From Ecdyonurus torrentis (lineage: Eukaryota; Arthropoda; Insecta; Ephemeroptera; Heptageniidae), in the NCBI GenBank assembly GCA_949318235.1, contig OX439131.1, forward strand, positions 44,215,226 to 44,279,225: a stretch of 64,000 nucleotides of DNA, written 5' to 3'. The notes under the pieces are model-generated. The model did not search any database. It worked only from the letters and a program-made list of their open reading frames with translations, and was not told where the DNA came from. The position numbers and the translations under genes were made by a program. Of the stretch, positions 13,056 to 27,337 are shown piece after piece (the stretch's first letter is position 1; every line of letters starts with the position of its first letter).

Positions 13056-13105
<50 letters not shown>
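13056..13105. repeat. (AT)n microsatellite, 50 bp
   Basis: Uninterrupted AT array. Confidence 0.95.
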
Positions 13106-13109
<4 letters not shown>

Positions 13110-14450
13110 AAAAGGAAAAAAGTTGTTTTATAATTCCTATTCATGTGTAAAAAAAAAAAGATATCGTAAAAAATCACTTTTCTTGTAATTTAAAATAAGT
13201 AGCCCTAGGGTTATTGACTTTTACAATTTTTCAGTCAACTGTGCTCTGATAAGAAAAAATATGAAAATGAAAATCTTCAAACCAATTTATCTGATATTTT
13301 TATAGAAAAAAAGTTACATGGAAGTTTAAACATTTTTTTTTTTTTGATCATTTCCTTTCCACGTATTTTCATCAAAGAAAATTAGGATGTGTAAATACCA
13401 ATATCCTTTATAAAGTAAATTTTATAGCAAAAGCGATTGATATACGCATCATATACGTGAGTATTATTATATAGAGGTAAATTTAATACTCACACATAGT
13501 TTTAATTAACAAATTTAATAAAGTGAGAACTTTTAAATAAAAGTATAAATTATCTTATTTAAACAGGAAACCGCTGCCTTTTTTTTTTATTTACCTAATT
13601 TTGTTTACTTAAAAACAGTTTTAGTATTTGAAACTTTTTATTTTATTATAAATAAAACTTACAATAAGAGTTAAATTTCTTTTATAAGCAAAAGAAAATG
13701 AATTCTAGGATAAAATTCATGTCTTTTGAAAGTTAAACTTGATATAAAAGCTTGTTTTTCAGCCAAAGAAAAAAAAAAAAAAAAAAAAAAAACTTAAACT
13801 GGATTTTACATGTTTTTCATCACAAAACACATACACAATGCAGAGTACACAGTAATGTTAACATTTTTTTTTCAAAGATAAGAATATCAAATTATATTTT
13901 AAATCAGATCTATTCAAAAAAAACTTTCAACGTTTTATTTTTTTTTCTTTTAATATAAATAGAATTTCAACTGTCATTGGTTTGGTAAAAGTGTGTTTCA
14001 TTACTGAATACTCTCATAAAACTGCTCTCTGTGTTCTTATACTTTCTCATTTATGTTTAGTTTTATACAAAGCAAACTCAGCAAGCAATTTTTAAAAGCA
14101 AGATATGAAATGAAAAATGAAAAACCATTTTTTGAATGGAGAATATTTTTAATGATTTGGAAAAGAATTTTATTTCAATGCATTATTATTGTTATGTTTT
14201 TAAAAAAAAATTGTATTGATTAATGATGTAAAATACTTTTTTATCATTTTATTTTATATTTTCTTTAATGATTAATTTATCGCAAACCTAATAAATATTA
14301 GTATTATATAGAAATAAAGATACAAATTTACTGTAATAAAAATAAAATAGCAGCGTTTTTGCCGAGAATGGTATTTAAACTGCTGTTTTAAATATTAATG
14401 TTTTTATCATTAGATTGAGAGAACAAAATTTTAATATAGAAAAATATATA
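13106..14450. other. AT-rich DNA, no gene seen
   Basis: Several A/T runs, the longest a poly(A) at about 13769-13791. No repeat family of this window and no coding signal recognised. Confidence 0.5.
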
Positions 14451-14750
14451 AGTTCGATCTATAAACTACACACAACTCTTGAGACAGCTTTGAAAAATTT
14501 CCTTTGTTAAGAACACGTGATCATGACGTCACTACTTGTTTACGATGTTTATATGTTTGGTTGATCATTGTTATTTCTTCGTTTAGAACTTAAGACCTGA
14601 TAAGAAAGAACGGACGTTAAAAGAAATCCATGCTCAAAAGTGAATCAATTTTATCGGCTCAAAAAACAATATCAACTAATGAATCTGGCTAATGTTTTTG
14701 AGCAGCCAATCATTGTTAAGGAAACTAACTATACTTTGCAGAACATACTA
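14451..14750 (+). mobile_element. MITE, family A copy 2
   Basis: Starts AGTTCGATCTATAAACTACA and ends in TATACTTTGCAGAACATAC, matching family A in plus orientation. TGACGTCA lies at 14524-14531, and the internal word GAGCAGCCAATCATTGTTAA is conserved with copies 3, 4 and 6. About 300 bp, no coding capacity. Confidence 0.82.
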
Positions 14751-15553
14751 TATTAGGTAAAAAACAAAATTATTTTTTACTACTGTATAATAATGATATC
14801 ATACAATCACAGAAAATACAGTGTGTAATTGAAATATCATAAATATTTCTTATTTGGAATTTGATAAATAGTTATTATGTTTTGTAAGCCATAGAATATC
14901 AATACCATGGGGGAAAAATGCAGAGTATAGTATAAAGTATGTTGTTATTAAATGTGTCACAGCAGAATAATTTTTTCTTGCGCATGTATAAATAAAAAAT
15001 ATGCTACCAATTATATTATGTCATTCTAAAAATAGATGTTCTCATTTTATACTGTGGCATACATGCTATATAGAAATTAACAATGGCACATTCATTAAGC
15101 TTTATTATTATTGTTATTTTCATTTCATATATTGGAAATAAGAAAGCATTTCAAAAATTTTAAATTTCGTTACTGTTATTAAAAATTTTATTCCATTATA
15201 TAAAAGGCAAAAAAAAATTAATTAATTAATTAAAAAAAAAAAAGGAAGATAAAATTTTATAATACATAAAACTTGTTTTGATTAAAGATTTGCGTATTTT
15301 TCATACCTTTTCCCCTCCGTAAATTGTTTGAGAGAAGAATCTAAAAATAACGTAATAAATTTGTAAGACCATTGAAATTCTACACACACAGCACTCACGT
15401 GAATAAAAGACGCCTTTCATTCAAAATACCTAATGAAAATAGTATGAATATAACTACTAATTAATCAATAGTAAAATATTTACCTCAATGAAAACAACTC
15501 TATTTTACATAAAAATATTTTCATTCAATTACTACTTTTCTTCAATTATAATA
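14751..15553. other. AT-rich DNA, no gene seen
   Basis: No coding signal. Contains a short TTAA-rich tract near 15215-15230. Confidence 0.5.
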
Positions 15554-15721
15554 GTTCGTTCTGTAAACTACACACAAATATTGACCCAGCTTCTATATTT
15601 GGCCTTTGTTAAGAACACCTAATCATGACGTCACTACCTGTTTATGACGTTTATATGTATGGTTAATGATTGTTATTTCTTCGTTTAGAACGTTAGATCT
15701 GATAAGACTAAACGAAACTTG

Positions 15722-15793
<72 letters not shown>

Positions 15794-15914
15794 ATGTTCA
15801 AATGTTCAAGCAGCGACTCACTTTTATTTGCTCAAAAAAAACAAGATCAACCAATGAATGTGTGTATTTTTTTGGGCAGCCAATCATTGTAAAGGAGCCT
15901 ATACTTTACAGAAG
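15554..15914 (+). mobile_element. MITE, family A copy 3, with internal (AT)n
   Basis: The best-preserved left end of the family, GTTCGTTCTGTAAACTACAC, and a right end ACTTTACAGAAG. The body matches other copies, with TGACGTCA at 15626-15633. An (AT)n array at 15726-15791 occupies the position where other copies have A-rich sequence, so the microsatellite expanded inside the transposon. Confidence 0.85.
15726..15791. repeat. (AT)n microsatellite inside a MITE
   Basis: Uninterrupted TA array of about 66 bp within family A copy 3. Confidence 0.95.
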
Positions 15915-16479
15915 AAAATGTTTGAAAGCGTTATGAAAATATGAAAATGTCATTTCTAATTATAAATCTTAAAATTAAGTTACTATTAATAACAACTGTA
16001 TTTTTATTTTTTTCTTACACAATTTTACTATAAATTATAAAATATATAAATACCTTATAATATACTCAGTATATTATGCTCATTTATTTTTTAGTAAAAT
16101 ACTTATCAATTAATTTACTATCATTATTTTTAGCTTTAAAATATTTTACATGAAATTAAAAATATATACATTGCTGTACCAGCACTTTTTTATATTATAT
16201 AAACTACTGAATAATCTATTTTATATATCTTGGGGCAGAAGAGAATAGGTATCGACTCTACGATGCGTCAATACCTTTGGTCGTGCACAATTATTTGGAT
16301 ATGGAGATGTTAGCTTAGGATGAAGGTCGTCTTATCTACTGCTCGCCACTTATAACGCAAAACCGCTGAGCTAAACTTCAATATTGACCAACGCATTATA
16401 CAAAATTGGAAAAAAAGAAATCAGATTTAGGTAAAAGGATAAAAAAATTTAAAAGGAAAAAAAGGAATTCTATAAAATA

Positions 16480-16925
16480 AACGGAAAGAAGAAATTACAT
16501 AATTTATGCTATAGCTCATTTTCAGAACAATTTCTTCAATACAACATAACCTTTGCTGTATAGACCCCTTGCACATCCTTGCGCTTTTTCGCCATGTTTG
16601 TGGTGCCTAATGCATTGTTCAGCATAGGGGAAACATCATTGCTACTAATTTTTCACAAAAAAAGAGTTTATTTCAACTGAACGAATTTTTCTCATATTTT
16701 TTGAGCTTTTTAGGAGCTAGAAGTAAGACTTTGATTGAGGTTTGAAGCTTCTTTTGCTATTAAAAATACAAAAATGACGTTTTTTCTATGCTGGTATATG
16801 TAATCCTGACCAACAAAATGGCGGCTCTTAAATATGAGTGCAACCGGTCTTTTAAATAATAATACTGTAAAATATCAGAAAGTTTATGTTGTACATAATA
16901 ATATATAGCATAATTATTAATAATG
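16480..16925. mobile_element. Family G copy 1, split by a family B insertion
   Basis: Bases 16490-16558 carry family G text (ATTACATAATTTATGCTATA, AGCTCATTTTCAGAACAATT). After the family B element at 16559-16850, family G-like text resumes (TTATGTTGTACATAATAATA, TAGCATAATTATT). The insertion of B is therefore younger than this G copy. Confidence 0.6.
16559..16850 (+). mobile_element. MITE, family B copy 2
   Basis: Closely matches copy 1 from TATAGACCCCTTGCACATCC to GTGCAACCGGTCT. It has a short internal addition (TTTCACAAAAAAAGAG) compared with copy 1. Confidence 0.82.
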
Positions 16926-16947
16926 TTCAAATTTAGCATCGTGTGTA

Positions 16948-17078
16948 GAACCCGCAGCTGTCATTTTTTAAATGGAAAATAAATTAGAAATCAATGACTT
17001 CGGCCAAATCAACTTTTATATTTACGTATGTTAGGATATTAGACATGTTTTTTTGTTAAAGGTTTTCTACGCATTTAA
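16948..17078 (+). mobile_element. Half copy of foldback family H
   Basis: Matches only the right arm of the element at 891-1175: AACCCGCAGCTGTCATTTT, then GAAATCAATGACTTCGGCC, then ACATGTTTTTTTGTTAAAGG and TTCTAC. The left arm is absent. Loss of one arm is common when a palindrome is unstable. Confidence 0.7.
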
Positions 17079-17099
17079 GTTTTTATTTTATTTTTTGAG

Positions 17100-17228
17100 A
17101 CCATTATCTTTTTAAGCAACATAACACAGTTATCAAACAGTGTAGCATAAATTATATTTCATTAAACAAATGCTGCTGAAAATAAGCTAACAAAATTATT
17201 ACGTATTTATTCATGTCCGTGTATATAA
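17100..17228. mobile_element. Family G fragment (copy 2)
   Basis: Contains TAGCATAAATTATAT, GCTGAAAATAAGCTAACAAA and the typical right end ATTTATTCATGTCCGTGTAT. Partial copy. Confidence 0.6.
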
Positions 17229-17751
17229 TATTTTTAACTCTTACGTTTAATGTGAAGAATTATTTTACTGTCTTAAAACTATTAGAAAATTTCAAAATAA
17301 GTTAATTATATATTCAAGTTTTATACTTTGTATAAACAGTAATTAAGCATGCATATTAAGTAATATTTAATAGAAAATATTGATCTGTAGCTTTAATTAT
17401 AAAATATAACGAAGCGTCACTATACACTTCAGTTTTGTAATTATCTGTAGTAATTATGCAACGTTTCATATCTGTTCCTGTCATCTTTAGTTCCATGTTT
17501 TCTCTCTTTACTATACACAGAGATCTTTGATATTATACTTCAGAAGCTGTCACCACGTTTATATCCTTATATTTAATGCATTAAATCTTTATTAATATAA
17601 TAAATTACACGGATTTTTGCTCGAAACATGATTTACTTCTTTAAAGTTGAAATATTGCTTATCTGATAAAAGGTAGAAAAAAATCTGATATTTTACACGG
17701 CGATATTTAAAGATAAGAGAACTACATATATTATAATAATGTAAAATTTTG
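17229..17751. other. AT-rich DNA, no gene seen
   Basis: No repeat family of this window and no coding signal recognised. Confidence 0.5.
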
Positions 17752-17948
17752 CATGGAAAGAATAAATAACGTAATTTATGCTACATTTATATAATTGTAG
17801 CTTAAATGTTGCTAATTAGAACAACATAATATTTATATATTTTTTGTAACTGTATTATAAGTATAGCATAAATTATGTTGTATATTGAACAAGCTGTACT
17901 AAAAATGAGCTAGCATAATTATTACGCATTTATTTTTGCCCATGTCAA
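17752..17948 (+). mobile_element. Foldback MITE, family G copy 3
   Basis: About 200 bp. The left part is AAGAATAAATAACGTAATTT with ATGCTACATTTATATAATTG, the middle has TATAGCATAAATTATGTTG, and the right end is ATGAGCTAGCATAATTATTA. Repeated AGCATAA/TTATGCT words make the unit self-complementary. Multi-copy in this window. Confidence 0.75.
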
Positions 17949-19334
17949 CATGCAAAATTTTGTATTACGAGAATTTACGAGGTTCAGTAATTTTACTTCC
18001 ACAAAGGTTACATGTTAATTAAAAAAAAAATAGCGTTATCTTATGTTCACGGGTCCTGAAAATTTGTTCATACATAATATGGAAAACATAAATTTAAGAA
18101 ATCATTCATAGTTACGTAGATGTAACTCTTCAGTACAAACCAATAACTTAGTTGAAAAAAGTTTCAACAGTAACTTGTTAACATTATTTCTTCAGCGGTA
18201 AAGAGTTAGCTCTTTAGATCTTAAAAAAACTTTGTATACATATCTAACAAATTTATTATAAAAAATGTCTAAATAGTGTACTCTTTAGTTACTTTTTTCC
18301 CTTTTTAAGTAAGTAGTCGTTGCCACTGAACTTTAAATGATAAAAAAGTAGGTGGTCAACTTTTAAATATCAGACTGACCATAAATCTTTAAAGAAATTT
18401 TTTTCCAACTTTACTTTACTTTCCTTTTTATTTTTTTATTATTATTTTTTTTTTTTGCTGTTGTGATGTGGAAAATGAAACGGAAAGGAAAAAAAAAAAA
18501 AGAAAAAAAAAAGAGCCTTGGTGAAAATTTTAGAATCATTTTATTTAGTATAGAAATCTGTGTTACTGTAAGATATAGAACTAGAGAGAGAGAGAGAAAA
18601 GAATGAAAGGACCTCCCTCTGTCGGTGTCGATTAACTACATGAGAAGCAGACAGCAAAGCAGCTCAAAGTACCGCAAGAAAGTCATACAGAGATAATGTT
18701 AGCGTGTTCTACAATAGCAAAACTCTTTTTATTTTTTGTGTTAAAAAAAAGTAACATCGTAGAGAATGTGATATAGTAAAAACCACAAATTGTCAAAGAA
18801 ATTTTTTTTTTCTCAATGTAATGTGCTTGGTTTGTGTTAGAAGATCAAAACATCAACGTAGTATAAAATTTTATAACTTTCTTGAGTTTGCTGTATGCAG
18901 AATATCTAACATAACGAAGAAAAAAAAAACACATGAAAAATGTTTGTTATGTATAATAAATATACATATATTATGAGTTAGATTAGTATAATATTTTTAA
19001 TGCAGATAAATTTTCTTAATATTTGTATTTCAAAGGAATTTTGCTTGTGGCTTCTTATAACTTCTTTACTTTACTTTTTTTTTCTATGTTCTCTTATTTC
19101 AGGTTAAGTAAAAGATAATGTAGTCATTATGAAAGATAAATTAATCTATATAATAATAAATTATTCTCTTGGTAGGTTTCAACAAGGTTATTAATGTAGT
19201 TTACTGCTTTTGTTATAGAATATGAAACCTTACTTTACGTCATTCATCACTAAAGGAAAATTAATGCTTTATTTAATCTTCATTTCCTATCGTGTCAAGT
19301 AGCTTATTTAAATGTCAGTGTTTTGATTTACCCA
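17949..19334. other. AT-rich DNA; one higher-complexity patch at 18600-18715
   Basis: No gene is called. The patch at about 18600-18715 is less AT-rich than its surroundings (GACCTCCCTCTGTCGGTG, GAGAAGCAGACAGCAAAGCA). It is bordered by a short GA run at 18580-18600 and has no usable open frame or repeat match. It could be an old unique fragment. Confidence 0.45.
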
Positions 19335-19681
19335 TTAAAGGAATAAACCTGAAGAAAAAATAAGCATTTATATCACTAAACACTTGATGGAACTTTCATA
19401 AATAACTTTAGTTTGTCGCAAAACCCAACTGTAGCTCCGTAGCATGGATCAGAAATTTTCGATTTATGCAACCCCCACAACATTTTTTTTACTAATTTTT
19501 GCATGTTTCTGACGTCAGAAATATGAAATGTCACGCAAACTGCATACTTTACAGTATTTTCCCGCTCTCTAGTGGGGCTACATTAACATTCTGGTAAAAA
19601 TGGTTATATCAGTTTTGAAGATCCCATTTTGTGTTTATTCATTAAAAAGCACGTGTTGTTTTATGTGGTCTATGGCTTTAA
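19335..19681 (+). mobile_element. MITE, family C copy 3
   Basis: Begins TTAAAGGAATAAACCTGAAG and ends GTGGTCTATGGCTTTAA, so TTAA is present on both sides. TGACGTCA at 19510-19517. Confidence 0.85.
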
Positions 19682-19795
19682 GCTTCCAGAAGCTCTTAAG
19701 TATTATTTTTAAAGTAACAACTTTAAGAGTCACTGTTAGATAGTTGTTAGTATCATTTTTTTTTTTGTAGTTTTTATCGTATTCTGATAAAATGA

Positions 19796-20112
19796 GTTGG
19801 TTCTGCAAACTACACTCAAATATTGAGCTTTATAAAATCATCAGCTGAGATATTTTTCCTTTGTTAAAAAGATTTGATCATGACGTCACTACCTGTTTAT
19901 GCAGTCTATGTGTTATTGATCTATTGTTTTTTCTTCATATGGACCTGAAAAGAATGAACGGAAATTTGAAGAAAAAAAAAGTTATATGCCTCAACAGCCA
20001 CTCATTTTTATCAGTTCTAAACGGACAAAAAAACAAAACAAGATCAACCAATGTATTTTTTTAGAGCAGCCAACTATTGTTGAATTTGTTCAATATACTT
20101 TGCTGACCCAAC
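19796..20112 (+). mobile_element. MITE, family A copy 4
   Basis: Left end GTTGGTTCTGCAAACTACAC and right end ATACTTTGCTGACCCAAC. TGACGTCA at 19881-19888. The 67-codon frame at 19861-20064 is a repeat shadow. Directly downstream (about 20113-20200) a second, decayed A-like segment (TCAGCTGAAAACTTTTTTCT, CTGATCATAACGTCACGA) suggests a tandem or nested fragment. Confidence 0.75.
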
Positions 20113-20200
20113 TTATAGCAAAAATTTAGCTTTAAAATTGTCAGCTGAAAACTTTTTTCTTTGGTAACAACATCTGATCATAACGTCACGACGTTCACGA

Positions 20201-20595
20201 TGTTAATTTTACTTATACGATTTATTAAAGTAATAGATTTTCCTTTATACGTTTTTTAGCTAAATATTATTTTAATATTTTCTACAAATAAAAATATAAT
20301 CAAGAATGCTTGCTTTAAGAAAAAAAAATCCACGTACTTCGCTTTTGTTAAAATTTAAGCCCCGAAGCATTTCAAAGCAGCATTTCGAAGCAGGTGAACA
20401 TTTCTTAGAAGTCTAATTCTTACACCAGCAAAGCTAATGAATTTTTTTCAAATTCTTGATAAATTTTTATGTGTAAAAGTATAAAAACACATTTCAACTG
20501 TAAAAAAATTGCTATAAGAAATTTATTTCAAAAATAACTTGTTAGTAAAATTCAAAGCAAATTCTTAAAGTCATAATAACGTGTACGTAAAAAAA

Positions 20596-20629
<34 letters not shown>

Positions 20630-22897
20630 TTGCTGATGATTTTAAAGATCAATTTTTGTGTATAGAACTAACTATTTTTGATATCTATAAAGCACTGTAC
20701 AGATTGTATATAAGGTGAGCACCAGTTGTTACAACCAATCACAGACACTGTTAAAATTGAGTTTAAAAAAAAAAATGCTATCACCATATGATTAGAATAA
20801 GTTGAGCCAGCGTTGACTTTATGAAACAAACTCCTATATGATCGAAAAAAATATAATACTTTTCATGCATTACTAGTATATTAAAGGAGACGATATTGCT
20901 GTATAAAATTGTATTTTATAGTTTACAACTGGTAAAGTAATATTGTTGTGGCTTTAAAATGCCGTTATCTTTCTGAATATTTATATTTTTAAAAGAAATT
21001 CATAGCTTTACTATCAGTTTTTAGTTCTTTTTGTTATCATTTTTATATTATGTTATTGTCTGTTAGCTCAAAGCCTTGTATAAACATGAATCTTGGTGAT
21101 TTTAAATGAAAATAACAGGTTGAAAATATAGCTTCGCGTGAATGCTTTTTTTTAAGATGAAAATTTCAAAACTTTTTAAATGAAAATACTTTTTTTTAAC
21201 TGTATATTTTATTATCTGTATTTCATATGTGTTTTTATCATATGTGTACTTTTCATATATTAGTATATTCGAAAATCATTGTTTTTTTGTTATACGAAAA
21301 TTTTTAAAACCTGATAAAAAAGTAATAATTTCTATTTTTATATTGAAGCGTCAAAAATAATAATCATAAAATTTTCCTGCAACTCTCATGCAAAGAGATT
21401 AACAGTAATACAAAATCAATTTTATAAAAATGTGTGAGGATTAGCTTTTACAATTAACAGAATACAGCATTATTTTCTTTGATTACTATCATATTATCAG
21501 AATTTTTTCGTTATTAGCATTTTTTATGTTTTAACGTAAGTATAAAAAATAATAATAATAAAATAAAAAAACTTTTTACCGAAAACAGCTTAGTTTTAGT
21601 TGTGAGATATTGCATCGATAAATTTACAAACTTTACGTAATATTTTAGGTTTGGCTGACATGTTATAAACGAGGTAAAATTGAATTGCGATTTATTCTTT
21701 TTTTTTTTTTTTTTTTTTTTTTTGTGAATTTTCAATCACACGCCTTGCTATATACGTATTACAATTTTTGTATTACTTGTGGTGTTGAAATAAATCCATG
21801 AAATAATTGGCCTGTTAAAAAGGTGAAATACTTTTCATTGGTAATAAATTTCATTGCATACACATTCAAAGTATTTCATCAAGATTTTTTTATGCAATCA
21901 ATTTCATTATGAAGTGTAATCTAAAAATTATAGTTTCATTAACTTTCGTTTCATTAGTTAACTTGTATTTACCTATTATAATACTCTACGTTTTTCAGTT
22001 ATTTAATAATACTATAATATTTGAATTTTTTGTGCACATTAGTAGAAATTCAATTTTATATTATATTTACATTAAAGCAACTGGGATTTTTTTTTTTTTT
22101 TTTTTTTTGTATTGATTAAAAAAAATTGAAATGAAACAGATTATAGTATGGCTGAACATACATAACAATTGACTACTCGTAATAATTATTAGTTATTAAT
22201 AATTATTATAACGTTTTTAATTGTTGAGTTGTTACGTGTTTATGATAACGACTTTTCCATAAAAAAAAATGCAAGACATCGTAAAAAAAGAAAATATATT
22301 ATAGAGAAATTATTATTATATTATTCTGAGTATGAAACAAATAATATCGGGAAAATTCCCTAATTTTAAAACCTTTTTTTCATTTCTCGATTTTAAATTC
22401 TATATAAAATTAAAATAAATTAAAACGCTCTCTTTGTAATCGTTTACATAATACGAAACGGGTTTTGATCAATAAAGAAACTAAAACTGGAAAAAGTCTC
22501 TCTCAATAGCTTTGGAGCTAGTGAATATGTGCTAAAATGCTTAATTGAATTTAACAAGGGAGCTCGAACGAACTGTTAACATTTTTTTTTTTTCATGGCT
22601 CATTTCAGCAACACTTGCCTGCAAAAAGGATGATAAGATTGACATAGAAAGTAAACATATCATGTAGCAACAACACTTAATATGATTACATTGCATGAGT
22701 GTTGTCTTTCAACTGGCGAAATATGATATTTGAAACCCACATTTTTTTTGTCTGTGTGTGACATATTGTGTTATCTTGCAACACTTTCTCCACGGTACCA
22801 TCCATGAAGTCATGGTGTAGTCTTATCGTTATAATCTTACAGTTCACACTTTGTCATACTTTCACTTTGTAAAATAATTAAACTCTTTGCTTTTACT
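20201..22897. other. AT-rich DNA with homopolymer tracts
   Basis: No gene seen. Holds a 25-30-bp A run (20598-20627, with one interruption), a T run at 21698-21723 and a T run at 22087-22108. The open frames here (21514-21735, 21909-22115) depend on those runs. The sequence at 20628-20760 has weak similarity to family A ends. Confidence 0.5.
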
Positions 22898-23220
22898 TTA
22901 AAGGCATAGAAAACATGAAACAGCATGTTCTTTTTAATCATTAAACACAAAATGGGGTCTACAAAACTAATGATAATTTTTATCAGAATGTAAATGTGGT
23001 CCCACAAGAGAGCGTGAAAAAACATGTAAAGTATGCAAAGAAACATGCAAAAACTAGCACGAAAATGTTGTACGGGTTGCATAAATAAAAATTTTCTGAT
23101 CCCTATACAGCTACGGCGTTACAGTTGGGTTTTGAGACAAACAAAAGTTATTTGTAAGTAAGTCTCATCAAGTGTTTTGTGATGTAAATGCCAATGTTTT
23201 CATTTTGTCTATGCTTTTAA
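22898..23220 (-). mobile_element. MITE, family C copy 4
   Basis: Inverted member: TTTAAAGGCATAGAAAACAT at the left and TGTCTATGCTTTTAA at the right, with TTAA at both ends. The body reads as the reverse complement of other copies (CATCAAGTGTTTTGTGAT). The TGACGTCA octamer has decayed in this copy. Confidence 0.8.
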
Positions 23221-23279
23221 GGCAAAAGAGTTAATTTTTTATAACATAGTATATTATAGAATAAAAACATATAGGAACC

Positions 23280-23531
23280 ACCACGGCATAATACACAACC
23301 CGGCTTTCACCGTGATAGTCTAGAGAAACCGTAGAAACTCTAGGCAGACTAGATAGCACATCATCAATCATACACCTTCCGAATGCTGTGCGTAGTCATG
23401 GAACGCATGTAAACATGAATAGTGCAACGTGTTGTGCTCTCACACTTCACGTACGCACCCAAAAAGTGGTTTAACGTGCTTTCTGTGAGGAGTATAAAGA
23501 GTTACATCAATTTGCTTTCACCACTCAGCTA
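23280..23531 (+). mobile_element. Half copy of long-TIR element, family K
   Basis: Closely matches the left half of the element at 49441-50044: ACACAACCCGGCTTTCACCG, CCGAATGCTGTGCGTAGTCA, TGCTCTCACACTTCACGTAC and CACCACTC. The rest is missing. The GC content is higher than in the flanks. The 62-codon frame inside is not a gene. Confidence 0.8.
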
Positions 23532-24318
<787 letters not shown>

Positions 24319-25098
24319 ATTGCTAACTTTTGTAGATAATTTAAAAAAATATACTTCAATTTATCGTAAGCAATATGTCCATAACAAAAGAAAAATAAAA
24401 GAAGGAAAAAATACTATTAACAAAATTTATTTACTTTACTTAATAGTTTTTAGAAAATATTAATAAAAATTGAATGCAAAAAATCTAAGAGTTAACCAAG
24501 GGAGCTATATTTATGGGATTAATCACATTAAAAGCATTCACAAAAAAAACGAGAGAAATAATATGTTTTTGAAAGTAAACCCCAATACTTAAAAGTTATA
24601 TAACATAATAATAAATCAATTCAACTTTTGTTAAGTGACTTAATGAATAAAATACAACTTGCATTAAAAGCTTATATAGAAATAAAGTTTGAAAAATGGT
24701 TACAAGTTTGCTTTATAATCTGAAACTGTCCATTCATAGATTTACAGCCCTATTAGAAGGATATACATTGTGAAATTACAACGCTAACAAAGTGAAAGCA
24801 ATTATGACAAAAGTTCTATCTTAAAAAAAAAAAAAAAAAGTGAAAGGTTGTGTGTATAATTAATGTTATAATTAAAAATAAGAAAATAATGCTAAGTTTG
24901 TATGATATGGATAGTAATTAAAGAATGTCACATTTTTTTCATTTGGACTCATTAGGTAAAAAATTATAATAAGGTTCACGTGTTTTGCTCTTAATTTTAA
25001 GTATTTTTTTTAGATATAGGGAGTTTCCTGTTGTGTATTTTTTTTCAATAAAATAATACTTAATGAACATCGTAAAAATATAAATCTTACATTTTAGA
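24319..25098. other. AT-rich DNA, no gene seen
   Basis: No coding signal; a short A run lies at about 24822-24839. Confidence 0.5.

Positions 25099-26112
<1,014 letters not shown>

Positions 26113-26145
<33 letters not shown>
26113..26145. repeat. (AT)n microsatellite, 33 bp
   Basis: Uninterrupted AT array. Confidence 0.95.
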
Positions 26146-26146
<1 letters not shown>

Positions 26147-26418
26147 CGTTTATGAAAAATAAAAATAAGAATAATGAACATAATAATAATACCCAATGCT
26201 ATTCTTATCAAAAAAAAATTTGAACACTAAGTTTTTATCAATAAAAACAATTTAATTCAAGACATAAATTGTATTGAGCTTTTCGTCAAAGTCGTCATTT
26301 TTTCAACTTTTTTTCTTATATAGTCAGACCAATGGACCACTTGCCATGAACGAACTATTTAAAAAATGAATTACATTCTTAACCCCTGTAAGTTTCAACA
26401 CTATAACTAATTTAAATG

Positions 26419-26530
26419 ATGTTCGTAAGCCCTGTTTTTCGTTCTCCAAACCACAAAAAAAAAAAAAAAAAAAGATCACCTAATGCTTTTTAAAGGGCAT
26501 TGTGCATTTTTTGGAGCAAGATTAACACAA
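26419..26530 (+). mobile_element. Diverged family L copy
   Basis: Left part GATGTTCGTAAGCCCTGTTT and later ATTTTTTGGAGCAAGATTAA resemble family L copy 1. An internal A run (about 26454-26474) replaces part of the body. Weak match. Confidence 0.45.
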
Positions 26531-26564
26531 TTATTAGTACTGATAAAAGTAAATATGTATATAT

Positions 26565-26565
26565 G

Positions 26566-26620
<55 letters not shown>
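26565..26620. repeat. (AT)n microsatellite, interrupted
   Basis: AT array of about 55 bp with a few ACAT/GTAT interruptions. Confidence 0.93.
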
Positions 26621-26626
<6 letters not shown>

Positions 26627-27337
26627 TAATATATATAATATAAATAATATAATATTCAATCGTAATGGAGCATGTAAAAGGAATAACAACAAAATAACAT
26701 ATAATATACTTTGACATAAATTTTGCATGGGTTTAACGAATGTATCATTAAATTAGTTTGTGAAACTCAATTGGAAAGAAAATCACCCAACGGAAAGGAA
26801 TTATATATAATATATAATGTCAAATAACTATTAAGCCAACCTTTTCTATATAAAATTAGATTTCAAACCTACACATTTGAAAGAAAACGACTTATAAGTT
26901 AATCAATTTTTATTAAATCACATACACCCAGCAATGAACACAATTACCATAAAATTAAAATTATTATTATAAAGGTACCATCAGAAATTTTTCCATACAT
27001 GTATACAATATTGTTCTAGAATAAAATGAGCAATATATAAGTTATAATACACGTACATCACAAACGCAGCAAGTAAAACGTAATAAAATTAGATATTATA
27101 TTAATATATAGGAAGCTATAAAGAGAAGCTTTACTTCCTTTCAAAAGTCTTTTTCCTTTGTGTTTATATAGCGATGACTTTGAAAGATGAAAAAGTTATA
27201 TTCTGATCTCATTATGAAGGTCAAGTATGATTCCTAAGGTCTTATACAAATTTATATAAAATCTTTTTTTATTCATGCACAATGCACAAGAAATATTGAA
27301 TATTGAATATTAATATAAATAGAAAATGTTATTGTAT
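26621..27337. other. AT-rich DNA, no gene seen
   Basis: No coding signal or repeat family recognised. Confidence 0.5.

Noticed and set aside
16345..16385. Minus-strand text resembling a tRNA A-box (TAGCTCAGCGG)
   Set aside because: No matching B-box (GGTTCGANTCC type) and no tRNA fold could be found at the right distance; chance or a very decayed SINE head.
18600..18715. Less AT-rich patch considered as an exon
   Set aside because: All frames are interrupted or too short, and no convincing splice-site pair or neighbouring exon was found.
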